Of a DNA stretch of 10,655 bases, positions 1 through 5,817 are shown in pieces. Positions within the stretch are counted from its first letter, which is position 1, and the number at the start of each line of letters is the position of its first letter. The notes below the pieces were generated by a model. It was given only the letters and a program-made list of their open reading frames with translations. It did no database searches and was not told the origin of the DNA. This DNA is from Nitrososphaerota archaeon. Lineage in GTDB: Archaea > Thermoproteota > Nitrososphaeria > Nitrososphaerales > UBA183. The DNA is taken from assembly GCA_029785685.1 (NCBI GenBank), contig JAFLZE010000033.1, positions 1 to 10,655 of the forward strand, read 5' to 3'. The position numbers were made by a program, and so were the translations under genes.

Positions 1-75
1 CTGGAAGTTACCATGGGGTCCATCCTCGGGGTTCTGAATAGGGAACGCGCTCCGCGGAGGCGAATTGAGGAACAT

Positions 76-129
76 GGGGATTGATCCCCGAATAGATGGA
101 TGCCGGCCTCTGGGCGCCCGAAGGAGAGG
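76..129. repeat. Inverted repeats in the left noncoding end
   Basis: GGGGAT (76-81) and ATCCCC (84-89) form a 14-bp inverted repeat. CCTCT (107-111) and AGAGG (125-129) enclose the palindrome GGGCGCCC (112-119). They lie downstream of the small ORFs on the minus strand and could form 3' hairpins. Otherwise I see no gene in positions 1-169. Confidence 0.3.
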
Positions 130-169
130 GCTAGTCATAGATGACAACATGAAGCATGGCGGCGGGGAG

Positions 170-304
170 TTAAAACGGCCGCTTCTCCCTCACCATCTCC
201 TCCAGCTCGCCGGGCGTGAAGGCGCCGAGGTTGGCGCGGAAGTGCCTGACGGCCCAGCCGAGCTTCCTGCGCAGGTCCTCCGTGCTGCCTGGCTGGGCGT
301 CCAT
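170..304 (-). CDS. Small hypothetical protein, 44 residues
   Basis: A short ORF beginning MDAQPGSTEDLRRKLGW and ending EEMVREKRPF, charged and probably helical. Almost every codon ends in G or C, as in the strongly expressed genes of the window, which is the main sign that it is real. There is no clear Shine-Dalgarno; TTATTA lies about 25 bp upstream and overlaps the stop of the preceding ORF. It shares its frame with that ORF. Function is unknown, and I recognise no motif. Confidence 0.45.
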   Translation of the reverse strand: MDAQPGSTEDLRRKLGWAVRHFRANLGAFTPGELEEMVREKRPF

Positions 305-325
305 CGCAGGACCAGGCTCCGGCGT

Positions 326-433
326 CTAATAACGCGAGAATCGTTTCGGGGCGAAAGTGATGGGCCGGAAGGAGCCTGACCACTTCACATCGCGATACTC
401 CCGGCCCAGACCCTTGGCCTCTTGATCAGGCAT
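326..433 (-). CDS. Small hypothetical protein, 35 residues
   Basis: A short ORF beginning MPDQEAKGLGREYRDVKW and ending PKRFSRY, basic and without a membrane segment. I do not recognise it. Support comes from a well-placed TATA-like box, an ATG with no competing upstream start, and a plausible soluble composition. It ends in TAG, and the same frame resumes after 21 bp as the ORF at 170-304, so the two may be separate small genes or one gene split by a stop. No homology can be claimed. Confidence 0.4.
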   Translation of the reverse strand: MPDQEAKGLGREYRDVKWSGSFRPITFAPKRFSRY

Positions 434-457
434 TCTTGGCTGATATCATCTGGTTGG

Positions 458-467
458 TATTTATTCA
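458..467 (-). promoter_or_regulatory. TATA-like promoter for the small ORF at 326-433
   Basis: GAATAAATAC on the minus strand, the most AT-rich patch nearby, is centred about 29 bp before the ATG at 433. This is the spacing expected of an archaeal TATA box for a leaderless transcript, and the ORF indeed lacks a Shine-Dalgarno. Confidence 0.4.
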
Positions 468-568
468 CCACTGAGACGGCAGAAACACACCTCCAGTGAT
501 GCACGTTCCCCAATCGATACATCCGCTCCCTGTCTTTGTAGGTTTGGCTTGGTCCTCATTCGGGAAAC

Positions 569-580
569 TTCGGTGCCGAA
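569..580. repeat. Short inverted repeat
   Basis: TTCGG (569-573) and CCGAA (576-580) flank TG in the noncoding stretch 434-676. No function is apparent. The rest of that stretch, apart from the tRNA-like element and the TATA-like box, shows nothing I can name. Confidence 0.3.
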
Positions 581-605
581 ACTGCCGGTTGCGGGTTGAA
601 ATCTC

Positions 606-679
606 CGGCCGGGATTCGGACCTGCAGATGCGGGCTTGAGCGTCCCCGAGATCGGGGAAGCCCGCTACAGCCTTGGCTA
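606..679 (-). other. Structured tRNA-like element after the Nramp stop
   Basis: On the minus strand, right at the Nramp stop, the sequence folds into a long nested stem. GCGGGCTT (665-658) pairs perfectly with AAGCCCGC (637-630), enclosing TCCCCGA (658-652) with TCGGGGA (649-643). Downstream GGTCCGAATCC (622-612) resembles a tRNA T arm, and upstream TAGCCAAGGCTGTAGCG resembles a shortened D arm. No proper acceptor stem, D stem or 5-bp T stem forms, so I do not call a tRNA. It may be a decayed, possibly intron-containing tRNA, or simply a 3' structure that ends the operon. Confidence 0.45.
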
Positions 680-1837
680 CAACACCACAACCAAAGCGAT
701 GACGCCGAAACTGAGAACCATGGCCAGGGACAGCCAGTACGCGAACTTCCAGCGCTTGTTCGAGACGTATTCGCCCATAATCCTCTTGTCTGAAGCCAGT
801 CTTCCCATGAGGATTCCTGGCCCTACCAAGACAAAGACGAAGACTACCATTAGGCCGAGCACCAGCGCCAGGGGGTCGGGATAGAAGATGGGAACGGCAA
901 CGGCTGGGAGCGACTCGAACACGTAAACCCAGAAGAAGGATCTCTTCTGCCAACCCATCGCCTCGACCACCGCCCAGGAGCTCGCCAGGGAAATCACCAC
1001 CAGCGCCAAGAAAGCTGCCGCCACCAGGCCCACGGCGAACAGGTAGGGAGCGTACGCACCGGCAATTGAAGAAAGTGCCAGGGCCAGCGTCTTTGGTTGA
1101 GCGTAGTTCACTGAAGAACTCAATCCGGATGTCGCGATTACTATCACTATCATCCCAAGCTCGCTCGCGATGGCTCCGACCAACGTCTCCGTCCTCATCG
1201 CCCACAGTTTCACTTTGCCCTTCTCGGCAGTTGCGGAGGCTTGGTAGAACAACATGAAGGGCATGATGACGGCTCCCGCGCTGGCGGCAAGCAGGAAGAG
1301 GTACTTCGGTTCCCCGCTGAAATAGAAGAAGGCGGAAGAGGAAAGCCCGCGAGCGAAGAGCGATCCGGCGTAGGAGATAATCAAGACGGTGGAGATTACG
1401 AATAGGACCTTCTCGATTGTCACGTACTCTCTTCTTCTTATGATTAGGATGTGCGCAGCGTAGGCGAGAGGCATGGAAATGAAGGGTGGGACGCCTACCA
1501 GACTCATCCCGATTGCGATTCCAGTGTACTCTGCGACGTAGCTGACGACGTCCACCGTCGCCATTGGCAGGCTGGCCAAGACTGCCAGCCTCTTGGAGTA
1601 GGAGGAACGGATTACATCGCCGAGGCCCTTCCCGGTGGCTATGCCTATCCTCCCGCTCGCCTCCTGTATCACAAAGAGTGGGACTATCAGCAGCAGGAAG
1701 AACCAGGTCAAGCCGTAGCCGTAGATTGCCCCCACGGTTGCGCCTGTCAGGATGCTGGGGGCATCGACGTCGGCGATCATCACAATCCAGGCAGGCCCAA
1801 ATGATTCGAGGAACTCTCCCAGCTTGCCCCGGGTCAT
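677..1837 (-). CDS. Divergent Nramp-like metal ion transporter
   Basis: A 386-residue polytopic membrane protein of the Nramp superfamily, with about eleven hydrophobic segments. The first helix reads GPAWIVMIADVDAPSILTG and the sixth VIMPFMLFYQAS. In canonical Nramp Mn/Fe transporters these places hold DPGN and MPH; here they are DAPS (25-28) and MPFM (192-195), so the metal-binding Asn and the proton-linked His are absent while the Asp and Met remain. The pattern is nearer the divergent bacterial and archaeal branch with DDDPSG and SPYLFFWQAS motifs. Substrate is uncertain: a divalent cation is likely, and Mg2+ is possible because some Nramp-related Mg transporters also change these motifs. 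Start is ATG 1837, preceded by a TATA-like box rather than a Shine-Dalgarno. It may be both read through from the regulator and started independently. Confidence 0.88.
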   Translation of the reverse strand: MTRGKLGEFLESFGPAWIVMIADVDAPSILTGATVGAIYGYGLTWFFLLLIVPLFVIQEASGRIGIATGKGLGDVIRSSYSKRLAVLASLPMATVDVVSYVAEYTGIAIGMSLVGVPPFISMPLAYAAHILIIRRREYVTIEKVLFVISTVLIISYAGSLFARGLSSSAFFYFSGEPKYLFLLAASAGAVIMPFMLFYQASATAEKGKVKLWAMRTETLVGAIASELGMIVIVIATSGLSSSVNYAQPKTLALALSSIAGAYAPYLFAVGLVAAAFLALVVISLASSWAVVEAMGWQKRSFFWVYVFESLPAVAVPIFYPDPLALVLGLMVVFVFVLVGPGILMGRLASDKRIMGEYVSNKRWKFAYWLSLAMVLSFGVIALVVVL

Positions 1838-1865
1838 TATCAGGACACCAAACCACGACTTGGAC

Positions 1866-1874
1866 CGTATATCT
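1866..1874 (-). promoter_or_regulatory. TATA-like promoter for the Nramp gene
   Basis: The minus strand has GATATAC (TATA core 1868-1872) about 33 bp before the Nramp ATG, in the 73-bp gap after the regulator. There is no strong Shine-Dalgarno before that ATG, which fits a short-leader archaeal transcript. Confidence 0.4.
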
Positions 1875-1910
1875 CAGCATCGACCTGACATTGGCAACTT
1901 CGATTACCAC

Positions 1911-2540
1911 CTAGCCTTGACCCATGAATGGCGGGAGATTCTGTGCCATCTGGCGGTGTCTGGCGAGAAACGACATCCTGCACGACCTGCTACAGAAACA
2001 GCTGTAGTTCGACCCCGTCCTGATGTTGTAAGGTCTGTCAGAAAGTATCTCCTTGTTACAATAATCGCATCGAAGCCTGAGAGTCATACCAAGTTTCAGA
2101 TTGAAGTTCCGAACGTCTTTGATGACTTCGGTAACTACATCCCTAGATATAACCTCTCCTTCGGGGTACATTTCCAGCTTCTCTTCCACAAGTCTTTCAA
2201 GGCGCTTCTTGTCCTCGGCAACAACCTTCAAAGTGACGTTATCAGGGCCGGAAGTAACGAAGATGCCCTTCACCTCTTCAAAGTCCGCAAGCTTTGCAGT
2301 TATCTGCCCGACGCTCTTTTCGGGAATCCTCAGTTTGACGAAGGCGAGCACTCGTTCGGACGCTGCTGGGTCGATTATTGGCTCGAAGCCTCTGACTAGG
2401 CCACCCTTCCGCATGCGAGACAGACGCAAGGAGACTGTCGGCGTAGTCAACGATGTTCGAGTGGCTATTTCTCTATGCGATGCCCTGCCATCGCGCATTA
2501 GAGCCCTCAGAATCTTCATGTCACTGCGGTCGAGCTTCAA
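1911..2540 (-). CDS. Lrp/AsnC-family regulator with C-terminal TRASH metal-binding domain
   Basis: A 209-residue transcription factor. Residues 1-50 are the Lrp/AsnC winged helix (LDRSDMKILRALMRDGRAS..), residues 60-145 the ligand-binding/dimerisation region, and residues 155-190 a TRASH domain with Cys161-x21-Cys183-x3-Cys187, plus extra Cys158 and Cys181. The architecture matches CopT of Sulfolobus, which controls copA and a copper chaperone, so a metal-sensing repressor or activator of this locus is likely; copper is the best guess. The start is TTG at 2540, because the Lrp helix needs the residues before the internal ATG at 2519 and no other start lies before the upstream stop. It overlaps ccdA by 20 bp, so it is read from the operon it may control. 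The symbol copT would be an inference. Confidence 0.93.
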   Translation of the reverse strand: MKLDRSDMKILRALMRDGRASHREIATRTSLTTPTVSLRLSRMRKGGLVRGFEPIIDPAASERVLAFVKLRIPEKSVGQITAKLADFEEVKGIFVTSGPDNVTLKVVAEDKKRLERLVEEKLEMYPEGEVISRDVVTEVIKDVRNFNLKLGMTLRLRCDYCNKEILSDRPYNIRTGSNYSCFCSRSCRMSFLARHRQMAQNLPPFMGQG

Positions 2541-3372
2541 GTTTGGTGAGCCGCCTCCTCAGGTAGAGCCCGGCGCCGAGCAAGACGAAGCCCAACGCGA
2601 CCCCTAGAAAGACCGGGGAAGAAACGAAGCCTTCGACGGCGTTCTGGATGAGAGCCTCGTAGATGTTAAAGAAATCTGAGCCGGGGGTGGGCAGCATCCT
2701 GTTCAATAGACCCAGGACAATGGTCACGACCCCCATCGACAGGAATATGGCGCCGGCGAGTAGCTTCGAGGAGTGTATGGTTCCCATCCCTGTGTTGATC
2801 ATCCTCCCTTGAAGGAAGCGCTGGACTGTGCTGCTCCTGTCCATGAGAGAGGCGGCAACGAAGAGCGGGAAGACCATCCCGACGACGTAGGCTGCACCCA
2901 CGAGCGTCGCTCCGTGCAACGAAGTCGTGAGGGCTGTTAGGACGAGAATCCCGGCAAGGACGGGGGCGCAGCATGAGCTCGCGACACCTGAGAAGACACC
3001 AAGTGTAAAGACGGTCGGCACGCCGGTTCTCTCAAGGTCGACGTTGGGGCTGAACATCGGAATCAACTGGATTCCGAAGAGGGAAGCCGCGCCTAGGAAG
3101 AGCATGAAGAAGCCCCCAATCACGAAGAGGAGAGAGTGGTTCAGGCTGATGAAACTTGAGAGCGCGAAGACCCCCAGAGCTATCGGCAGAAGAATCGCGG
3201 CCACGCCCAGGGCGAACACGAACGTCATCGTGATTATCGCCGTCCGCTTCTTGAAGGCGGAGGCCAGGTAGGACGGCAGCAGGACGCTGAAGCAGCAGGG
3301 CATCGCCAGCGCCACGATCCCGGCGAGGAAGGAGACGATGACTGAAGCGACGAGGAAGGCCTCGCCGGCCAT
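2521..3372 (-). CDS. ccdA: CcdA/DsbD-type membrane thiol-electron carrier
   Basis: A 283-residue polytopic membrane protein of the CcdA/DsbD transmembrane family, which moves electrons from cytosolic thioredoxin to extracytoplasmic thiol proteins by disulfide exchange. Several hydrophobic segments are evident. The two conserved Cys regions are present: MPCCFSVLLP (Cys26, Cys27) and SSCCAPVLAG (Cys134, Cys135), matching the usual P-C and C-x-P motifs but each with a doubled Cys, which is less common. The C-terminal extension past residue 230, with one more helix, makes it longer than minimal CcdA. The ATG at 3372 follows GAGAGGGAG and lies one base after the upstream stop. Its 3' end overlaps the regulator gene by 20 bp. 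Cytochrome c maturation is a family role, but no cytochrome genes are seen here. Confidence 0.92.
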   Translation of the reverse strand: MAGEAFLVASVIVSFLAGIVALAMPCCFSVLLPSYLASAFKKRTAIITMTFVFALGVAAILLPIALGVFALSSFISLNHSLLFVIGGFFMLFLGAASLFGIQLIPMFSPNVDLERTGVPTVFTLGVFSGVASSCCAPVLAGILVLTALTTSLHGATLVGAAYVVGMVFPLFVAASLMDRSSTVQRFLQGRMINTGMGTIHSSKLLAGAIFLSMGVVTIVLGLLNRMLPTPGSDFFNIYEALIQNAVEGFVSSPVFLGVALGFVLLGAGLYLRRRLTKLEARPQ

Positions 3373-3373
3373 C

Positions 3374-3646
3374 TCAGCTCCCTCTCGCTGCCTTCCTCAC
3401 GGCTTCCTTCAACGGCTCCTCCAAGATCTTTCCTTTTGCGAACAGGGAGCCGTTGATAAAGACCGCAGGTGGGTACAGAATCGCGTTCTTGACCGAGAGG
3501 TCGACTCCTTCTTCGGACGTAAAGTCGACTTCGCGGACGCCAATCTCTGAAAGTTCTTCCTTCAGCTCTCCCACGATGCGCTTTACGCGCAGGCAGGGGA
3601 CGCACCCCTCCTTTGAGATTATGGCGACCTCAACGGGTTGGCCCAA
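3374..3646 (-). CDS. Small thioredoxin/glutaredoxin-like protein (CVPC), TTG start
   Basis: A 90-residue thioredoxin-fold protein with no signal or membrane segment, so probably cytosolic. The active site is CVPC (Cys15, Cys18) after strand VEVAIISKEG, and PPAVFING carries the likely cis-proline (Pro60). The length and simple fold match the small archaeal glutaredoxin/thioredoxin-like group. The start is TTG at 3646: GGGTGA (3659-3654), which includes the stop of the redoxin gene, sits seven bases upstream, and no ATG is available in frame. Its stop is one base from the CcdA start. The context suggests it supplies reducing power to CcdA, which would pass it across the membrane to the redoxin; that path is inference. 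Confidence 0.87.
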   Translation of the reverse strand: MGQPVEVAIISKEGCVPCLRVKRIVGELKEELSEIGVREVDFTSEEGVDLSVKNAILYPPAVFINGSLFAKGKILEEPLKEAVRKAARGS

Positions 3647-3653
3647 ATGATGT

Positions 3654-4271
3654 TCACCCGAGGGCCGACTTCACGGCGGCAATCAGCTGGTCCATCGGGA
3701 CGTACATAGTAGAAGTGCCGTAGTCCTCTCGCCACAGGATCTTTCCGTCCTTGCTCACAAGGATGAAGGTGTGCCCAGGTGCCATGCCCGGATGCATCGA
3801 CCCGGTTTCGGCGCCCATTGTGGTGTACGCTGTGTCCACATTTAATGACGAGTCCGACAGAATCATCATGTTCGATATCCCGTTGTTGTGCGCCCATGTC
3901 CCCAGGCTCGAAGGAGAGTCGGTGGTTATGGAGACAACGGTGAGGCCCATCTGCCTGAACGCCGAGTAGTCCTTGTCGATGTCCACCATCTGCTGAAGGC
4001 AGGGGCTGCAGGATAAGCCCTCGTTGAAGAAGAGCAGGACGTCGGATTTGTTCGCATAGTTGGCGAGGTTGAACGTGCTTCCGTTCACGACCGACGCCAA
4101 CTCGAATTGAGGAGCCTCCTGGCCAGCCTGCAGCATCACGGGACTCCCCCCGGTCCCTTCAACGACGAGATAGGCGATAGATAGTATCGCAGCAGCAAAG
4201 AGGGTAACTACTATGATGGCGTTCCTCGTCCCATGACCCCGGCTTCTTAACGACTTCCGATGCTTAGTCAT
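3654..4271 (-). CDS. Membrane-anchored AhpC/TSA-type redoxin with CSPC motif
   Basis: A thioredoxin-fold protein of about 205 residues, tethered by one N-terminal hydrophobic segment (about 17-37) after a basic stretch, placing the fold outside. The domain shows the AhpC/TSA pattern: AGQEAPQFEL, then FFNEGLSCSPC (Cys88 and Cys91), VVSITTDSP and a late strand HTFILVSKDGKI. The two-Cys CxxC suggests thiol-disulfide exchange (TlpA/ResA-like) rather than a one-Cys peroxidase. Just before the late strand is MHPGMAPGH (159-167), a Met/His-rich insert ending in a His near where Sco copper chaperones carry their metal His; a copper role is only a hypothesis. The ATG at 4271 is chosen; GTG at 4304 would add eleven residues, and neither has a clear Shine-Dalgarno. 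Its TGA lies inside the ribosome binding site of the next gene. Confidence 0.87.
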   Translation of the reverse strand: MTKHRKSLRSRGHGTRNAIIVVTLFAAAILSIAYLVVEGTGGSPVMLQAGQEAPQFELASVVNGSTFNLANYANKSDVLLFFNEGLSCSPCLQQMVDIDKDYSAFRQMGLTVVSITTDSPSSLGTWAHNNGISNMMILSDSSLNVDTAYTTMGAETGSMHPGMAPGHTFILVSKDGKILWREDYGTSTMYVPMDQLIAAVKSALG

Positions 4272-4307
4272 GCCGGAGCACTTTGCTACCCGTCTCTCCC
4301 ACACGTT

Positions 4308-4763
4308 TCATTTGGGAGCAGCTCCAGGCTTCCAGACCATGGCAAGGACTCCCCCGACGATGCCGAGTATTGCGCCGATGAAGAAGCCACCCATTCCGAA
4401 GAAGCTGAGGATCGAGAAGATGAGCACGAGCAACCCCCAGGTCGAAGCGTTGTTGGGCCGCGCGTAGATCATAATGGCGCCCACGAGGACGACTATTCCC
4501 GCGATTAGGCCCACGGCCGCGGCGCCGTAGAACCAACCCCCACCACCGAAGCCCTGCATCATCCCATAGTACCCGTTCATCATGCTATAGTATCCACCCA
4601 TCATGCCGTAGTACGGTGTCCCATAGGAGAAAGTCGTCATCATGCCTACTCCGGAAAGAATCAGGAAGCCTGCGATGAGCGACAGGATGAATGGCGCTGT
4701 CGGTGTCTCATTCGTCGGCTGGGCCGTCGTTACCCCGGGGGCTGCTGCGAGTTCTTCAGTCAT
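4308..4763 (-). CDS. Membrane protein with Met/Tyr/Gly heptad repeats
   Basis: A 151-residue membrane protein with about four hydrophobic segments (roughly 24-42, 78-101, and two within 109-144). Between the first and second is a loop of three consecutive 7-residue repeats of the form YY-[GS]-MM-x-G (residues 51-57, 58-64 and 65-71), followed by GFGGGGW. Six Met in paired MM steps resemble the thioether-rich sites that bind Cu(I) outside the cytosol in other proteins, so a copper role is plausible from sequence and context. I do not recognise a named family with confidence; small archaeal four-helix membrane proteins of unknown function look similar in the C-terminal part. It lies between the YHS gene (15 bp away) and the redoxin. 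If the redoxin starts at GTG 4304 instead, the gap to it is 3 bp. Confidence 0.82.
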   Translation of the reverse strand: MTEELAAAPGVTTAQPTNETPTAPFILSLIAGFLILSGVGMMTTFSYGTPYYGMMGGYYSMMNGYYGMMQGFGGGGWFYGAAAVGLIAGIVVLVGAIMIYARPNNASTWGLLVLIFSILSFFGMGGFFIGAILGIVGGVLAMVWKPGAAPK

Positions 4764-4771
4764 GGTTTGTG

Positions 4772-4778
4772 CCACCTT
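4772..4778 (-). promoter_or_regulatory. AAGGTGG ribosome binding site fixing the Met-rich protein start
   Basis: AAGGTGG on the minus strand is eight bases before the ATG at 4763. The alternative GTG at 4775 lies inside this element, so the ATG is the better start. Confidence 0.55.
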
Positions 4779-4928
4779 TCACTTCTGATGGCCGTATCTG
4801 TGCGGATCCTTGTCGAAGGTACTCTTGCAGTTGGCGGAGCAGAAGTAGAACGTCCTTCCTTCATGATCTGAGGTGAACCTTGTCTTCCTTTCGTCGACCG
4901 CCATTCCACATACAGGGTCTTTCTGCAT
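4779..4928 (-). CDS. YHS-domain metal-binding miniprotein
   Basis: A 49-residue protein that is essentially one YHS domain: QKDPVCGMAV at the N-terminus (Cys7) and YFCSANCKSTFDKDP near the C-terminus (Cys30, Cys34). YHS and TRASH are related Cys-rich metal-binding modules, often attached to copper ATPases or mercury and copper resistance proteins; here the domain stands alone. Cytosolic, with no membrane segment. The family role is metal binding or trafficking, and the copper genes around it make Cu(I) the likely ligand, though this is inference. The GAGGGG before 4928 decides the start. The stop lies 15 bp from the ATG of the Met-rich membrane protein, so the two are almost certainly cotranscribed. 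Confidence 0.85.
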   Translation of the reverse strand: MQKDPVCGMAVDERKTRFTSDHEGRTFYFCSANCKSTFDKDPHRYGHQK

Positions 4929-4933
4929 GTCAT

Positions 4934-4939
4934 CCCCTC
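4934..4939 (-). promoter_or_regulatory. Ribosome binding site fixing the YHS start
   Basis: GAGGGG on the minus strand lies five bases before the ATG at 4928, supporting this start over the in-frame start at 4961, whose extra eleven residues do not belong to the YHS fold. Confidence 0.6.
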
Positions 4940-4990
4940 TCGAGCGGCAGGCGTATTTCACGATGCTTCTTTACAAGAGCAAAGCTTCGT

Positions 4991-5019
4991 GGCCCGAAAT
5001 GGGCCATCTGAAAGGCCAT
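4991..5019. repeat. Three helically phased GGCC elements
   Basis: GGCC occurs at 4991, 5002 and 5014, about one DNA turn apart. GGCCC (4991-4995) and GGGCC (5001-5005) form an inverted repeat, and GGCCAT repeats directly at 5003-5008 and 5014-5019. This lies 63-91 bp upstream of the YHS start in the 168-bp gap after rusticyanin, a sensible place for an operator of the downstream block. There may be a weak TATA-like TTGTAAAG (minus strand, near 4966-4973). Function is not shown. Confidence 0.3.
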
Positions 5020-5096
5020 TGTTGCGACCGATACCGCCTCCCCAGACTCGTTGAGCATCCATGCTGTTGGAATCAGACAAGGAAGACCCTGCACTC

Positions 5097-5720
5097 TCAT
5101 TCAGCTCTTATCAGCCCGTACATCCCGGACTGGGCATGCCCAGCGACCGGGCAGACGTAATACATGTCACCGGTGACCGTGAAGGAGATCTGTTGCGAGG
5201 CGAACCCCGACGAAGATGGTGGAAGGACCCCGCTTGAAGCGAATAAGCTCATCGTCATGGGCATGAAGTTGTAGGAGTATGGCGGCTGGACAGTAGTGAA
5301 AGTCAGCCCGTGATAGGCGTCGGTGTCGACGTTCACCACCGTCATGGTCACTGTGCTCCCCTTCGGGAGCACCAATGTCGGGTCGGTGACGTTGTCAACC
5401 AAGAAGGAATACATGCTCTGACCCTCTGTCATGGGGCCCATGAGAACGAGCACCCTGATGGAATCTCCGCTGAACGTCAAGGTGCCGTTGGCGACCGAAA
5501 CCGGCTGGCTGACGGAGACTGAATCGACTAGGGCCGCGCTGAGACGGTTCCAGCTACCGCCCATCATACCCCCCGTCTGAAAAGGCCCATTGGAGTAGGC
5601 ACCTCCGGTGCTCGGGGATTGGTGATAGGCGAAAGCGAGCGCCAACGAAGACACTCCTACGACCGTCGCTGCCGCTATGACGGTGGCGATGATGATCCAG
5701 TCTTTCCTATTCTTGGGCAT
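5097..5720 (-). CDS. Membrane-anchored rusticyanin-like blue copper protein
   Basis: A 207-residue type I copper protein (cupredoxin) carrying electrons outside the membrane. An N-terminal hydrophobic segment (about 8-31) acts as signal or anchor, followed by a Gly/Ser/Met-rich linker with GGMMGG (50-55). The copper ligands are visible: His137 in DAYHGL, then Cys190, His195 and Met200 in YYVCPVAGHAQSGMYG. The order of features matches rusticyanin of acidophilic iron oxidisers: GTLTFSGDSIRV, then PTLVLPKGSTV, a PPY stretch with MP, and the C-terminal YYVC..GHA..GM.G.I motif. Sulfocyanin is the alternative and shares the C-terminal motif. The ATG at 5720 has GAAGGA upstream. No terminal oxidase or cytochrome is in view, so the redox partner is unknown. 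The neighbouring copper and thiol genes may help mature it, which is inference. Confidence 0.9.
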   Translation of the reverse strand: MPKNRKDWIIIATVIAAATVVGVSSLALAFAYHQSPSTGGAYSNGPFQTGGMMGGSWNRLSAALVDSVSVSQPVSVANGTLTFSGDSIRVLVLMGPMTEGQSMYSFLVDNVTDPTLVLPKGSTVTMTVVNVDTDAYHGLTFTTVQPPYSYNFMPMTMSLFASSGVLPPSSSGFASQQISFTVTGDMYYVCPVAGHAQSGMYGLIRAE

Positions 5721-5761
5721 GTACCAGTCCTTCTTTCTTCCAGTCTGCCTTATCGGGCATC

Positions 5762-5775
5762 CCTAACGCATTAGG
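5762..5775. repeat. 14-bp inverted repeat upstream of rusticyanin
   Basis: CCTAA (5762-5766) and TTAGG (5771-5775) form perfect 5-bp arms around CGCA, 42-55 bp upstream of the rusticyanin ATG. The position would suit an operator or an mRNA hairpin. Nothing else in the window shares the motif, so its meaning is unclear. Confidence 0.35.
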
Positions 5776-5817
5776 TTCTCCGATTCTTCGCTTCGTCGAT
5801 TCGTCCGAGAAGGCCTT

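Noticed and set aside
326..328. Pyrrolysine at the TAG between the small ORFs
   Set aside because: TAG is the natural stop of the Nramp and TRASH regulator genes, and no pyrrolysine genes or methyltransferases are seen.
606..690. Intron-containing tRNA gene
   Set aside because: T-loop-like and D-arm-like sequences are present, but no 7-bp acceptor, no proper D stem, mismatches in the T stem and overlap with the Nramp stop. Kept only as a tRNA-like element.
465..1910. 481-codon open frame on the minus strand
   Set aside because: It overlaps the Nramp gene in another frame, is rich in Arg and Gly with no domain, and lacks the hydrophobic pattern of the real gene. It is a high-GC shadow.
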